A stretch of DNA of 64,000 nt, from NCBI GenBank assembly GCA_035236585.1, contig CP141134.1, forward strand, positions 18,654,414 to 18,718,413, written 5' to 3'. Under the pieces are notes generated by a model that worked only from the letters and a program-made list of their open reading frames with translations, had not been told where the DNA came from and searched no databases. The translations under genes were made by a program, and so were the position numbers. Position 1 is the stretch's first letter. Each line of letters starts with the position of its first letter. This document shows positions 25,961-43,446 of the stretch, in pieces. This stretch comes from Warburgia ugandensis. Taxonomy: Eukaryota; Streptophyta; Magnoliopsida; Canellales; Canellaceae.

Positions 25961-27587
25961 AGAATTTGCTTTTCATTAAAATTCTCTTCATAAGGAAGAT
26001 AAACAATGTGTTTCTTTCTATTCCAAAAAGCATTTGGAACATCACTACAAACTTTTGAGAAAGAATTAGTGATGGTTTTAATCTTACTGAATCATTTTTT
26101 AATGTCTTTTCAATATCAATTATAGCAATTTCTTCTCTTAAAAAATTAATTTGTCTTTCTTTAAGAAATATTTTTTCTAATTTCACTTAAGACATGGATC
26201 TAAAGATCAGTAATAAATTTAAAGACTAACTATCTATTATTTTTCTTAAAATAAATTCTTAAGGAATCAATTCTGCTAATTGGCATTAAATCTTAGAGAA
26301 ATGGAGTTTTAAGAATGATATGATGTTGAAGATTTTTCACAACAAGAAAAGTTGTTGGTATATGGACATACGTATTATAGACAAAAGTATTTGGGATTTA
26401 TATTGAAAATTTATTTTATTGATACTAGTAAAAGTAAGGCTATATGTAGTCTTTTCACAAAATTTTACAAGATTATTCCTTCTTGGACATAGCTTATAAC
26501 TGCTCAACTATCTACTAGGGTAATTAAATCTTGATGGTACCAATCTTGTCTTACAATAAAAGTAACATTGATGTACAATTTTCATGAAGTAATTTGATAT
26601 AAGTAAATGCCAAATTGTTGGTCTTTATGTTAAAAGTTTGATTTTGTTTAAGATTATTGATTCTTACAATTTTTTTTATATTTGTAGTTTTTAACTCAGA
26701 TTTTAAGAGACTAATTTCTCTTTTGGGATCATGTATTGTGATTGAATGATTTTTTTCTAAGTCTTTAAGGACTTCAAACATTCAATAAACATTGTCAAAG
26801 CTTGTAGATGTAGATTCATTTCAGATTTATTATCGTGAACTACTTCGAACCATTTTTTACATAAATCAATATCTATTATTTTATCACTTAGATTAATTAT
26901 TTCCTTATGATTTTTAGAAAGAAAATTTATATAAAGCCCATTCATTTCAACAATAGATTACAAATAAAATTTTGAAGCCCTGTCAATTTGATAACAAGAT
27001 CCTTTACATTTTGTTTCTAATTCTTCTTGATCAAAGATTCATATTCATCTGAGTAAGAAAATTCTAAGTTAGATGAATTTAAAAGAATTTATAGAGCCAT
27101 TGCCTAAGATCTTCATCCATTTAAAGCTATGAAATCTTTTTCTTTGTTAAGCATTTGCTTGCATAGTGACTTAATTTGCCACATTGATAACGTTTAATTA
27201 GAGATTTATTTCTTATATACTTCTCTTTCTTTGATTATTTATATTTACCTTTTTCTTTTTCTAGGAAAATGTTTTCTATTTGAATGGACCTTCTTTTCTA
27301 TTACTTTTGGAGAGTCAAAATCAAATTGTTGATAAAATTCTCGTAATTATTTTTTATCTGCTATTCTTTCATATTTTAACTATCTCCAAAGTTATCACTC
27401 ATTACAAAGAGATAAATCTTCATTATAATAGGCATGAATTATTCTTCCATGTGTAAGATCCTCATATGGAATTTGATTATTGTAATTTTCTTTTAAAGCC
27501 TTTTCTACTCTTTGAACAAAAAGGTAAGGTAATACTTCAATGAATTTTCATTTCTAATATCCCTTTTGAGCATCACTTAGATTGAGT
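25961..27587 (-). mobile_element. Endogenous pararetrovirus fossil: coat-protein to protease segment
   Basis: Minus-strand words include a zinc-knuckle-like CGKLSHYASKC near 27.15 kb and NEKQI near 25.97 kb, which leads into the RT region in this family. The segment NYNNQIPYEDLTHGRIIHAY near 27.45 kb fits the coat-protein region. It ends at TGAGT (27583-27587), the left target duplication of the large gypsy element. Broken, many breaks. Confidence 0.7.
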
Positions 27588-27897
27588 AAAATAGCCCTAG
27601 CTTTTGAATTCCATCTCAAAATTTTAAATATTCTTTAAAATCAAAATAAAATGCAAATTTGAAATTTTGTTTCATTTGAGTTTTTGAGAAATAGATCATT
27701 GAAGACACTTAATTGACTATTAGAACATCAATATTTGAAATGTACACAAAAAGAGCTTTCCAATGACACCAAGAACACAAAATCAAAATTTGAATTCTAA
27801 AATCCAAATATCATTAAAAAGGGATAGAAATTGATAATGATACTCCAATTATATTATTTAAAAGGGTATAAAAATGAGAACAGCCAACCATGCGGCC

Positions 27898-27903
27898 AGC
27901 TAA

Positions 27904-27953
<50 letters not shown>

Positions 27954-27956
27954 ACA
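27898..27956. repeat. (CT)n-(CA)n microsatellite
   Basis: A CT run passes directly into a CA run. It lies at the same place in the 5' LTR as the longer TC run at 50849-50903 in the 3' LTR, so the microsatellite predates or accompanied the element. Confidence 0.9.
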
Positions 27957-28479
27957 TCCCACTGCAATAACTACCTCACACCCCCCCTCATTGTTGTTTT
28001 GTTCCAATCCTAGGAGCTCAATGGCAATTGCAAGCACACAAAAGAATAGAGAAAATTTTCATTTTTCATCAAAATTTAATAAATAGATACTTGAAGGTAG
28101 ATCAAAGAAAACCCAACTAGGTTTCTTCCACTATAACAATCGATATGATTTGGATGAAAAATGTGTTTTTTAGTGCCCGCACAATTTTTCAGCGATAGTG
28201 ATAGTTTTTCAATGTTTTAGACAAAATGACAATCAAAAGCTTCAAAACACATTTGAAAATCAAGGTAAGGTTTAGATCTATTTCTTTTCAGAGTTTTGAT
28301 ACAATTTTTCCATAGTCTTTTGCCTCTTTATAATCATGCACTAGCAATCATTTTCTAGTCATCTTCTCCAACGACATTGACCTATTTTTAGCAATCGTCA
28401 AAAGGGAAAAAGCATGGATCTGGTATCCTTTTCACTTGATTTATGAGCTCATGATGACTAGAATCAGATGCAAGATAAT

Positions 28480-30740
<2,261 letters not shown>

Positions 30741-32255
30741 ATCATCAGACCATCCAATAGTCAAATCTGATCTTATCCATGACTAGTAACTAAAAATATG
30801 TAAATCTAATTGTTGATTGGTTACCGACTTTTAGATCCATAAATGCTATCAATTTATTTCATAAAACCATTATTGATTCATGATCAAAATAACAAATTGA
30901 CAACCTTCTAACATCCATGGACTGATCTTATGACTGTTAACTGATGATCTAGACAAATTTGACAATCCATGCTTAGATCAGGTGGAAAATTTGTTGTTAA
31001 GAATGTCGATCCACAAGATGTGACTCTAATATGTGATTGGTAGTTCATGATTAATTAAATTTGACAGCTAAAACTCAAATAAACTGTAGATATATTTGTT
31101 TTACATATAGAATCAATTATACAAAGTCTAGAATAGATTAATTAAAGACTTTATACTTAGTTACAACCAAATCCAACTAGATTGATGGTTGATAATGGTC
31201 AAAAAATATGTTTGTGATTAGGAAGATCAACTCTAGTAGTTGATTCATTAATTTTATTAATTGAATACTCAATTTTGCATGATCTAAGTATGAATCAACT
31301 AATCAATTACTTTTAAACAATAATGAATGACCATAAATGTTAAACTAAGAGCTTAGATTATTCGAGTTCCTTAAACAATATAATCTATAGTTTAGATGAC
31401 AGATTAGTAACCCTCCAACCATCCATTTTAGAAATTAATGCATAGATTTATAATAATAATAAAAGTTAATTAGTTGTTTTGTTAATATTTTTATCAAATC
31501 AATAGTAGATTATGGCGAAAGCTCAAGAATTATGGTTCTTGTTGAAGGAGAAGAAGAAAAATAGATAGGGGGAGTAGGGAATTATCTAATCTACATCACG
31601 GATTTCTCTTCAAAACATGAAAACTATCGATCTAGATTGAATCTATGTTTATCCTAATTTGAATGCTTAAATATATAGTGACATGCTCGACAATTCTTAT
31701 ATGAATTGGCATGTTCTTTATTAAAATTTTGATGATTTGGTACATGACATATGCATATGATTTTGGTGTGTAGTTTACTGCAATTTAGGAGAAGGATACT
31801 TCATATATGTGAAATGATGGACTATTAAGTGTATGGCATCCTATACATTAAATGCCCAATGTCCAAAAAATAGAGGAGACTAATAAATTTTCAATAGAAA
31901 TATCAAATTTTAACACCTATATTAATTATGTATTTCATGGATTTAATTTTCTCTATTGGATTTGATGAATCATCGTAATTTGAAACATGATTTGTATTTA
32001 AAATGGAATTTTCCTAAGTTTTGGAAAAGTATGTTATGTGGAAAGATTATGTTTTATTCATATTGGATTTTGTGCATAAATTTGAGTGCTTATGTATCTT
32101 TGCAATTGATTTGAATGCATTCAACATTATTGAAATGGAAGTAATATCAATTACGCTTTTCACCCTAGAAAGGTTTATGATTTTGGAATTACGCACCATG
32201 GGTGCGGATGATATAGATTGTGATTTTAAATAGTATACTATTGGTGTGAATTATA

Positions 32256-32504
32256 TCAATTGATTGATGTATGACTCTTCATAGTCAAATTCTAAGTTTT
32301 TTAATACCCCGATGTACAAATCTCAATAATTAAAGTGTGGGTTAATACCTTGGTGTATGACTCTTGATATTCAAAGTTTATAATACTTCGATGTATGATT
32401 GTTGATAATCAACATTTATAATGCCTCAATGTATAACTCTTGGTTGTCAGAGTGTGGGTTATAATACCTTGATGTGTGCCTCTTGATAGTAGTCAAAGTG
32501 TGGG
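32256..32504. repeat. 43-bp minisatellite of the 5' LTR (about 6 units, 1 more at 42490)
   Basis: Units of about 43 bp with the core TATGACTCTTGATAGTC and GTGGGTTATAATACC are repeated. The Athila-like element inserted at GTGGG inside a unit, so one further unit continues at 42490-42545. The matching array in the 3' LTR (55073-55441) has nine units. Confidence 0.85.
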
Positions 32505-34525
32505 TGTTAATTGTTTAACCGCAAGTGCACGGGCTATTATAGTGTAGCTTATGCAAGTACAGGTCGATCCCATGAGGACTTGATTTGAAATGATGGAGTT
32601 TTCAATAAAATTCAATTAATAAAAGAACCAAAACAAAGACTATACTAAAAATAAACTAAAATCTAAATTTATTCAATTTCTGCAGTTTGCACAATTATTT
32701 ATTCAAAAGACAACAAAAAATAAAACTAAAAGGCGTCCCGGATAAGCTTGTCCCTGGATAGTCAGAATGAAGATAAGGTAAAACCAAAATAGCACAGGGA
32801 CACAGTTGGAATTAAATCAGGGACTCAGTTGGAATTAAACTGGGAACACATACGGTATTCTTTTGGGGACACAGATGGAATTAGTATTTCATCAAAGGAC
32901 ATATTTGTAATTTCTGAGATCTGTCAATGGCAGAACCATAATTTTTTGGGGTTTCTGGTTTTAAACGAAAAAACCAGGAAAACGTGGGATTTGAGGAGGA
33001 AGAGGAAAGAAGAAGATAAGAGGAAGGAGGGAGAAGGGAAGAAGAAGGAGAGAATGGCGGAAACCCGATTTGGGTTTTCTCCCCCTGAGTCGGCCAGAGA
33101 TCGACGCTGGTGAGGTGGATTTGACAAAGAAGAAGGAAAATTAGGGGAAATTAGAGGAGGAGGTGCGGTGATGCAGAGGCCGGTGGAGTTGTGCCTGCCT
33201 GGCGTGCTTGAAAGGAGCAGACGACGCATAGAGAAGGAGATCTCAACGTCGGGGCCGTTGTTTGGTGGAGTGCTAGGGAATGCAGGCTAAGCTCTTCCAT
33301 GTGTTCCAGGCCTTGCCGGAATCAATGAACGAGGGGGAGAGATGGAGAGAAAGAAGGAACCAGGGAGAAACGAGAGAGAGATCGTTGTTGGGTTTGGCTG
33401 AACGACCACTTGAGATGGAGACCAGATCTGAGCGGTAAACAAAAGAGTAGAACGAGAGGGAGAAGGGATAAATAGTAGACTGGGATAGGTGCATGGATGA
33501 CAATGGAGATGAAGAACGGGAGAGCTGGGCGGTGATTGAAAAGATGAGAATGATGAGGGAGCAGTGATTGGGAGTTTGTTTGATTTAGGTGTAGTGACGA
33601 GGGAGAGGAGAGATGGTGGGAGAGAACAGAGAGGGCCAGCCCAGCCTCTTAAAGGAAAAACCAACTTTTGGAGAAAGAGATGGGAAGGGGAAGGGTGCGA
33701 TGAAGAAGGGGAGATGGTGGGTGGTGCGGTTGAGAAAGAGAGAGGAGAAGAGAGAAGTGGGAGAAGGGAGGAACACGGTTCCTCCTTTCAACCCAGCCTA
33801 AGAGGAAGAGAGGAGAACGTTGGGAGAGAGGAGGGGATGGAGAGAAAAAAGTAGAAGAGAATAAGCAAAGAATGGAAACGTTGGGTACGTGAGAGTGAGG
33901 AAGGGAAAAAGAAAAGGAAAGAAAGAAGGAAAAGGAAAGAATGAAGGAAAAAGAAAGAAAAGAGAAAAGGAAGGAAAGAAGGATAAAGGAAGAAAAGAGA
34001 AAAGGAAGGAAAGAAGGAAAAGGAGGAAAAGGAGGAAAAAGAAAAAAGAAAAAGAAGGAAAGGAAGGAAAGAAGTGGGGGAAGGGGTTGCCTTTTGCTCC
34101 TTGCTAATTTGGGTCCCCTCTCTTGACTTTGGAAACTCCTACAGATTTGCAAGTTGCCCTTTTTGTCCATGATTTTCACTTAAGCTCAATTATCTTCTAG
34201 GAAACTATCACATCCATCTTCATGGGTGATCTAGCCCATCCATTCCTCTTCAAGATGATCTGGACCATTAACTTTTGATCTTAGTCATTCATGCATCCTT
34301 TGGTTGATCTGCAAAAGAAAAGACTAAATTAGAATCATCTGAACCGTACATTAGTCATTTAATGAACTCTAATAATCCTCTGACCGTTGATTTTGACAAA
34401 TTAAGGTTTGGATGGTCAATTGGATTTAAATTCAAAATCAAGCTAAGTTTTGTAAAATTGAACGATTAGATGATCTAATTGAATGCTAAATTAGAGGTAT
34501 TTTGACCAAAATTGAACACTTAACA
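32505..34525 (-). mobile_element. 3' LTR of the Athila-like element
   Basis: On the plus strand it runs from TGTTAATTGTTTAACCGC to TTGAACACTTAACA, 2.0 kb. It contains the GGTCGATCCCATGAGG block typical of Athila/Tat LTR 3' ends and a long GA-rich stretch at 33.0-34.1 kb. That stretch generates spurious open frames on both strands. Confidence 0.85.
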
Positions 34526-36599
34526 CACCCCCCAACTAGCATTTTGCTAGTCCTGAGCAAAACATGCGAAAAACCAAATTTCATTATTTTAAATTTTATT
34601 TTTAAGTCAACTCCTCTTTTTTCTCAGAGAATTATCTTCAATAAATCACATCACTTTAGCATACTAATAAAAATAACTTAATAATTCAAAACCCTACCCA
34701 TATGCCAAAGTCATTTCAATTAAGCTCAAATCTCAGAGTGAGTGTGTGCATGTACAGTTTACATATAGAATCATCTTAATCTCTAAGTAAACTTCTAACT
34801 TTTGAACTCCATCCGAAATATGTTTTGACCTCAATCCTCAATAATGACATACGTTCAGAAATAACATCTTTCAGATAAAGGGTTCGAATCAAATCTCTCT
34901 TTTAATTATGTGAGAAGAGTCAATAAAAGCAAAATTTTCTCACATGTACTTATGAAAAATGGGAGTTACTAAGGAATTTTATTGTTTTGATCCCTTTGGA
35001 ATAGATGCCATTACCTTTGAATATTTAGAAATACCAGCCTTTTAGATCCTATCCATTCATTTCCTCATCAAGACTATTTTCATCCTAGAATCAATAAGTC
35101 TTTAACTGGGACGAAACATAGGCTTAGGACAGGGTACCAAAGAAAGGGTATAAGGATATTCAAGGTTTCTTCAAAAATAAGTAGAGGTCTTCTAAAGTTG
35201 ATAATTCTTTGTTTCTTTGATGAAGTGAATATTTCTTTTTTTCTTTCACTTTTCTTTGCATTCTTCAAACTTTTTTTTTTCAGACTATTTCAGTACTTTT
35301 AAATCACTTTGAAGAATATTTCTTTTATTGATATCCACTTTTCTATTGCAACTAAAAGGGATTTCCTCATTCCTCTCTAACTTATTTTTCAAAGAAAATG
35401 AGTAATGGATAATTTATACTAGGTTAATATGGGTAAAGGGTAATTTGTGTGACAAAAGAAAAGGCTTTATATAAGAGGTTCAATTTGGCTAACTAGTGGT
35501 AAAAATACTTCTAGGTAGGCTTTATGTCTCTCGGTTCTAACAAGGATGGCCTAAATCATTTTCTAGGTTTCCTATAATACATCAAATTCAATGAACTTCT
35601 AGAATTTTAAAGGTAATATTCTAATTATTCAGGTAATTAGCCAAAATTAAGAGTTTGGGATCAATTTTCTTTAAGCACGCTGAAGAAAATTAGGAACATT
35701 TATAACCTCTCAAAAAAGATGAATAGCTCAAAAAACTCACTTAGGTTATAGGTCTTCACTGAATTTCTTCAGAATCTCTAAGTTATAGCCACTTATCAAT
35801 CTAGACTATCTATATGCAACTACGTGTACAGATGTGATCTGAAACTTTACTTTCATAGAATGTTTTAAAAAATGAGTAAAAAGATGAATTAATCATATTC
35901 AATTCCATTAATAAGCTAAAGTTATCTAGATTATACTTCAGAAAATCCAATTCTCATCATAGTGTAGGAATTAACCTAAATTTTTTCAATTTTTTTTTTT
36001 AAAACAAGGAAAGCACCTAAAAACCTAAAAAAAAATAGAATTTGCTAGAATTCTACACCCCCCAACCTGACAGAAACATTGTCCTCAATGTTGAAAAAGT
36101 ATGACCTAAAATGAATATGGGTGATGCAGAAAACAACAAAAATGAAAAACTCTGGGTTGCCTCCCAGTGAGCGCTAAGTTTAACGTCTTCAGCCAGACAT
36201 ATATCCTCATTTATCTTTGAGTTTTCCTGATTCCAATAATGAAATGGCAAGATTTCTCACGCCACTTCAAAATCTTGCGATAATAAATACTTTTCCTCCA
36301 CCCTGAAATTTTTGGTGATGGTAGAATTATAACACAGTAGACTACCATGAATGTAAATTGAATGAGACCACTTTGATGATCTCCTATCTTCAAAATTTCA
36401 CGGTAATCAATATAACTCCTCCACCTTGAAATTTTGGGTGGTAGAATCTCTATAACAATGTGAACTACCGCAAATTTGAATTCTATTGGACCATATGGAT
36501 GTGGATTATTCTTTTTTTTCCTTACATTTTCCTGAAATGCACTTCCCAAAAAGGTTGTTCTTGTATTAATAGAGGAGGAAGCATGGTTTTGCTTAGATC
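34526..36599 (-). mobile_element. Non-coding 3' interior of the Athila-like element
   Basis: Starts at the polypurine tract (minus strand TTGGGGGGTG, 34535-34526). At 36152-36171 the minus strand reads TTAGCGCTCACTGGGAGGC, a motif found downstream of the coding region in many Athila/Ogre-type elements. At about 36280-36505 a unit of about 124 bp is tandemly duplicated (CCTCCACC-TGAAATTTT in both copies). No further domain was recognised. Confidence 0.65.
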
Positions 36600-39410
36600 C
36601 TAGTTATCTTCTAGTGTGTACCTTAGAGTTGGTGGAGGTATGGACAATAGATCAATGGACTCTTTCTTGTCCTGATCTATTGGCACATGCAACAAATCAG
36701 GTGGGCCTAATTTCTTATCTAATGATTGTTCAAATGAAGGCTGTAGGTCCCAATCAGGTACATATTCTACATTAAAAGGCTTATTTGGAATTTCAGGCTC
36801 TGTAAGTGGTTCTACTAATGATGGGAGGGGAGTAATCTCACTTAATGGAAGCTCATCAAAATGAGGTTTCCATTTTCCTGTATCCATGATAGGAATAGAA
36901 TCAAGGAGGGCATTAACTTTCTCTATTAATGCATCCTCATTAATCTCATTAAAATGGGCCAAATAGGCCTCTAGTGGGTCCGACAAGGAAGATGACTGAA
37001 ACTGATCTTGCACAACTAAATTGATCATGTAAACACTGTGCAAATCATCAGTAGTTTCACTAGGTTGGTTACAAATGTTAAAGATGTTTAGCTCTAATGT
37101 CATGTTGCCAAATGACAGTTTCATGACACAATTTCTATAGTTGATTAAGGCATTGGACGTAGCCAAAAATGGTCGTCCCAGGATGACTGGTATTTCATTA
37201 TTCTCATTCACCATCGGTGGTGTATCTAGAACTAGAAAATCGATAGGGAAGCAAAATTGTTCCACCTAGACTAACACATCCTCTATTACCCCTCTCGGTA
37301 TTTTTACAGAACAATCAACTAGCTGGAGCGTAGTAGATGTAGGTTTCAATTCACCCAGACCTAACTGTTCGTATACCGAGTATGGTAATAAGTTTACACT
37401 AGATCCTAAATCAAGAAGAGCTTGGTTAATCTTGTAGCTGCCAATAATGCAAGTAAGAGTGGGGCAACTAGGATCTTTGTACTTTGGTGGTGTATGGTGT
37501 TGAAGAATTGAACTAACCTGTTCAGTCAAAAATGCCTTCTTCTGGACATTTAATTTTCTCTTTATGGTTCATAAGTCTTTTAAGAATTTGGCATATGATG
37601 GGATTTGTTTTATAGCATCTAAGATCGGTATGTTGATCTTGACTTGCTTGAAAATCTCTAAAATCTCACCATTAGAAGCAGACTTTGGGGCTTGACGCAA
37701 TCTTTGAGGAAATGGAGCAGGTATAGGACATGGATCAACAGGTGAAACAAAGTCCTTTTGTTTAGAGTTTTCTTTAACTTTCGTGGATTTTTCTACCTTT
37801 TCAGTCTTTTGAGGCTCATCTTTCTCAATTCTTTTACCACTCCTAAGAATGGTAACAACCTTAGTCTGTTCTATGGTAGAGCTAGATGTTTCATCAGATG
37901 CATTAGTGGTAACCGCATGCACTCCCTTAGGGTTTGCTTGTGGTTGAGTTGGGAACTTTCCTTTTTCCATACTTTGCATCATTTGACTCATCATGTTTTT
38001 TAATTCATTCATGGACTGGTTGGTTTGTTTTATTTGACTTTATAATTGAGAAATTTTCCTTTCCTGGTTTTGAACGTTTTGATTATCCTCAACATGCCTT
38101 TTAGGTGGGGGCAAATAAGGTCCAAAAGGAGGTTGATAAGTTTGATAAGGTAAGATAAGAAGTCCTTAGTTTTGTTGATGAGGTTGATATTGTCCTGGTT
38201 GTGGAACATTAGCAGTAGGTCCATTTTTCCAACTAAAGTTTGGATGGTTTCTCCAGTTGGGATTATAAATGTCTGAATATGGGGAGAAAGGTCTTTTATA
38301 TGTGTTAAGTGCATTAGCCTGATCATGAAGTACATCTTGAAAAGCAGGGATTGTAGGACATTTCTGAGTAAGATGTGATGTACTTTTACAAATGCTACAT
38401 ACTTGTTCTTCTTTATTTGAGTTTTTCTTTCCCATTTCTATGGCTTCTACTTTTCTCGTTAGGGATGCTACTTTGGCATTGATATCATCTTTTTTTGACA
38501 TAGCATACATGCCTCCCCTAGCATGGGTGTTATTGGGCTTAGGTCTATCTGTATGTTCTATTCTTTCTGAGTCAGCCCAAGTTTGTGCACTTTCAGCTAG
38601 CCATTCCAAATACTCCCCCGCCTCATCTAGTTGTTTGTTGAGAAAGTTACCATTACACATCATCTATATAAACTGGTGCATGTCAGAATTTAGTCCATAA
38701 AAGAAGCTAATGATGTGCCATGGTTCATAGCCATGATGTGGGCAAGTGAGTTGTAGTTCTTTGAACCTTTCCCAGCATTGATAAAATAATTCTTTATCCT
38801 TTTGGGTAAAGTTCATTATCTCGCAGCGAAGTGTATTTGTTTTATGGGTAGGGAAAAACTTCTTTAAGAATTCCCTAGTCATTTCATTCCAGGTTCTTAT
38901 GGAACCTGATGGTAGTGCATTAAACCATATTTTTGCTTTTTCCTTTAAAGAGAAAGGAAAAAGTTTAAGCCTAATAGTATCAAGACTTATATTTTGTGTT
39001 CTTTGGGTACTACATACCTCATCAAATTCTTTAAGGTGCAAGTAAGGACTCTCACTATCTAAACCATGGAATTTGGGAAGTAATTGGATTACTCCTGTTT
39101 TTAATTCTAACACATTAGCATTTTGAGGAAGAATTACACAGGATGATGTGCTGGTGCGTGTAGGCTGAAGATAGTCTTTTAAAATTCTACCACGAAAGTT
39201 TTGATAACCCTCAATATTATCATCCCCATGTTCACTCTGGTGGTCCCACTCCCTATTGTTTCTTCTCTAATCTCTATTTGGTTGATGATTATTCTTCCTT
39301 GGTGGAGGTTGATATTCATCTTTCATCAAGGGTGGTGGGTCCTCATTCATGATGAGTGGAGACCCTTGACTTCCATGGGGTGAATTACCCATTGAGCGTT
39401 GATCAGTCAT
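36600..39410 (-). mobile_element. gag-protease region of the Athila-like element (fossil)
   Basis: Read on the minus strand from about 39410. The capsid region shows FHGLDSESPYLHLKEFDEVC, IRLKLFPFSLKEKAKIWF and CPHHGYEPW, words of the Retrotrans_gag family in the Athila/Tat group. A zinc knuckle, CSICKSTSHLTQKC, lies near 38.38 kb. The protease region shows DLGSSVNLLP and, further on, ILGRPFLAT, the two ends of a plant retropepsin. The region is broken, with several breaks. The open reading stops near 36600, before any RT. Confidence 0.85.
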
Positions 39411-40672
39411 AGATGTGGCCTAATCTTGTTGTATGTCTTTTTGGTCGTACTTGACTAACCTTCCAGTTTTGTCGCGTCTCCAAAAGTGCATACAAGGGAA
39501 GCTTCTTTTTGTTTTTATTTTTTATTTTTTTTTGTCTTTGAGAAAACTAACCTAAATGATGCAACCTAACTTCTAGAATGATGCACAAACAAAAGGGCAC
39601 ACTCAAATAATTCTAAGGCTAATAAGCAGCAATATTTTGATTTTCTTGATTTTCTGTGGGGACGATGCTTTTTAATTAGCCTAATCTAATGCTCCTCCTC
39701 TCTTTAGGAGCTGACAACTGCTTACCAGTTAGGTTTTGTCCAAAGTGGTTAATACAACCCTCGTGTAAGGAGGTGTTTAAACCTCAACAAACATCAATAG
39801 GAGGTAGGGGAAGAGTGAGGCTCTATTAGATAACCCCCAATAACCACAGTGATCAAAAGCCACTAGAGTGACAGTAAATCGCGTCCTATTAAGAGGGTCC
39901 TACGAGCATGTGATGGCCCTATAGGTCTCCTCTGATTGATTTTAAATTAATATGAAAGGAAGGTATGCGCGCTTGAGGTGATTATCCTAAGTGGGCCAAG
40001 AGGTGATGATGAAATCCACCCTTGATCTTATGGGGGTAGGGTGCCCTTACTAATTACACCATGGTAATTCGATCAGCATATAAATCACCTTAAAACATTA
40101 AACATGCCCTAAGAATGCAATTAAAAGCAGTAAATTAATGCAAAATCCTAAAATGCAACAATTATAAAAGATGCTTTCTATATGAGTTACACTACCAAAC
40201 AATGCAAATTATTCTGAATGCAAAGCCTAATCTAGAAAATAAATAAGTAAAAAAACTCACAGTGGGGTTTCTGATGAAGATCAAGTGCAGGCCACCTTAT
40301 CCCACACTTGCCTTGTATTATACAACCCTTTAAAATTTAAAATGGAAATTGCAATTTACAAGGATCCTCACTACAAGATTCACTCAAAAGAAAAAAGAAA
40401 GTCCTATTCTAGGAAAGCAGGGAAGTTTCCATTTTGGTGAAGATCCACTTGCCCAATTCCTCCACTTTCCAATTTTCTGAAAAATAAAATTAGAAATTAG
40501 TACCAAATTCAGGAAACCAAGTGATTATGCCCTAAAAACAACTGAAAAATGCACCTAAAATGATAAAAATTGCAATTCCTAATTTTTTTTTATTTTTCTG
40601 GATTTTTTTTTTAAAATTTTTTGATTTTTTTTTTGGATTTTTGATTAAATTTTATGAAAACTCCTTTGCAAG

Positions 40673-40690
40673 TCCCCGGCAACGGCGCCA
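40673..40690 (-). promoter_or_regulatory. Primer-binding site, tRNA-Asp type
   Basis: Minus-strand TGGCGCCGTTGCCGGGGA begins 6 bases inside the 5' LTR end. This is the widespread Athila-type site matching the 3' end of tRNA-Asp; assignment to that tRNA is from family knowledge. Confidence 0.85.
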
Positions 40691-40696
40691 AAAACT

Positions 40697-42489
<1,793 letters not shown>

Positions 42490-43319
42490 GTGGGTTATAA
42501 TATTCCAATGCACAACTCTTAATAGTTGGAGTATTTGTCTATTGGGCACGTAGCAGGATGCTGCTACTTAGTGATATGAGATGATTTGATGCAATTGACT
42601 TTAGATGTTCTTGTACATCTTTTGATTCCCAAATTTTTATAGAATGGATTTGTAAACTACAAAATTTCTATATTGAATGATTAATAAAATCCATTTCACT
42701 CTATGCTTACATGTGAATTCCTAAGGGCATTCTGCCAACTTATATTTTTTGTACATATTGAAATGAGAAGTTGATTTTGAAAGGGTTTACTCGTGAATCA
42801 AGTGTTCAATATTGAAATGGCTTAATCATGATTTCATGTATTGAAAATTATGCATGTAAATTATTGTCATGATTTTTTACTAGTTCAAGGGTTTCCTACT
42901 GGAGTGTTCATACTCGCCTCCAAAAACATTTTCAAGTGAAATCTCTAGATAGTAGCCCCATTATTGGCACACAGGAGGCTGAAGATAATTGATTCAAAGT
43001 ATGAAGAGAACAATTTAGATTTAGTTACATTTTTTAGCTGTTATTTGAAACATTGTTGAATAAATGGAATAAGATATTGAAGTTCTATAGCCTTATGGAT
43101 TTGAATTAGTTGTATGAGTTGTGACTAGCGGGTTCTGATAGTGCTTATACTTTTATGCTATTTTACTTGTATGTGGAGTTGGAAAATGAGACCAGGCTTG
43201 AAGAGTGGTTTTTAAATATATTATGTATTATGTTTTCTAAATGTTAAAAATAATTCTCAAGGATCCTATTTATTAACAAATCTTTCAAAAGATCATTTAT
43301 GAAAATTCTAGTTGTCACA

Positions 43320-43335
43320 TTTGATATCATAGCAC
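43320..43335 (+). promoter_or_regulatory. Primer-binding site, tRNA-Met type (worn)
   Basis: TTTGATATCATAGCAC directly follows the AGTTGTCACA end of the 5' LTR and resembles the plant tRNA-Met site TGGTATCAGAGC. Its position confirms that 27588-43319 is a 5' LTR and that the element reads on the plus strand. Confidence 0.7.
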
Positions 43336-43446
43336 AAGTTTATACTACTCATGGCCAACAATTAGGAAACCGTAAAAGTCAACAATAAGAAAAAGAATCC
43401 TAGTTCTACTATATAGTATAAGCAAAGAAACTCATTACATCTTTTT

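Noticed and set aside
33273-34179. Several overlapping open frames on both strands rich in Lys/Glu/Arg or Ser/Phe/Pro
   Set aside because: They come from the purine-rich block of the 3' LTR of the Athila-like element; the same frames recur at 41.7-42.1 kb in the other LTR.
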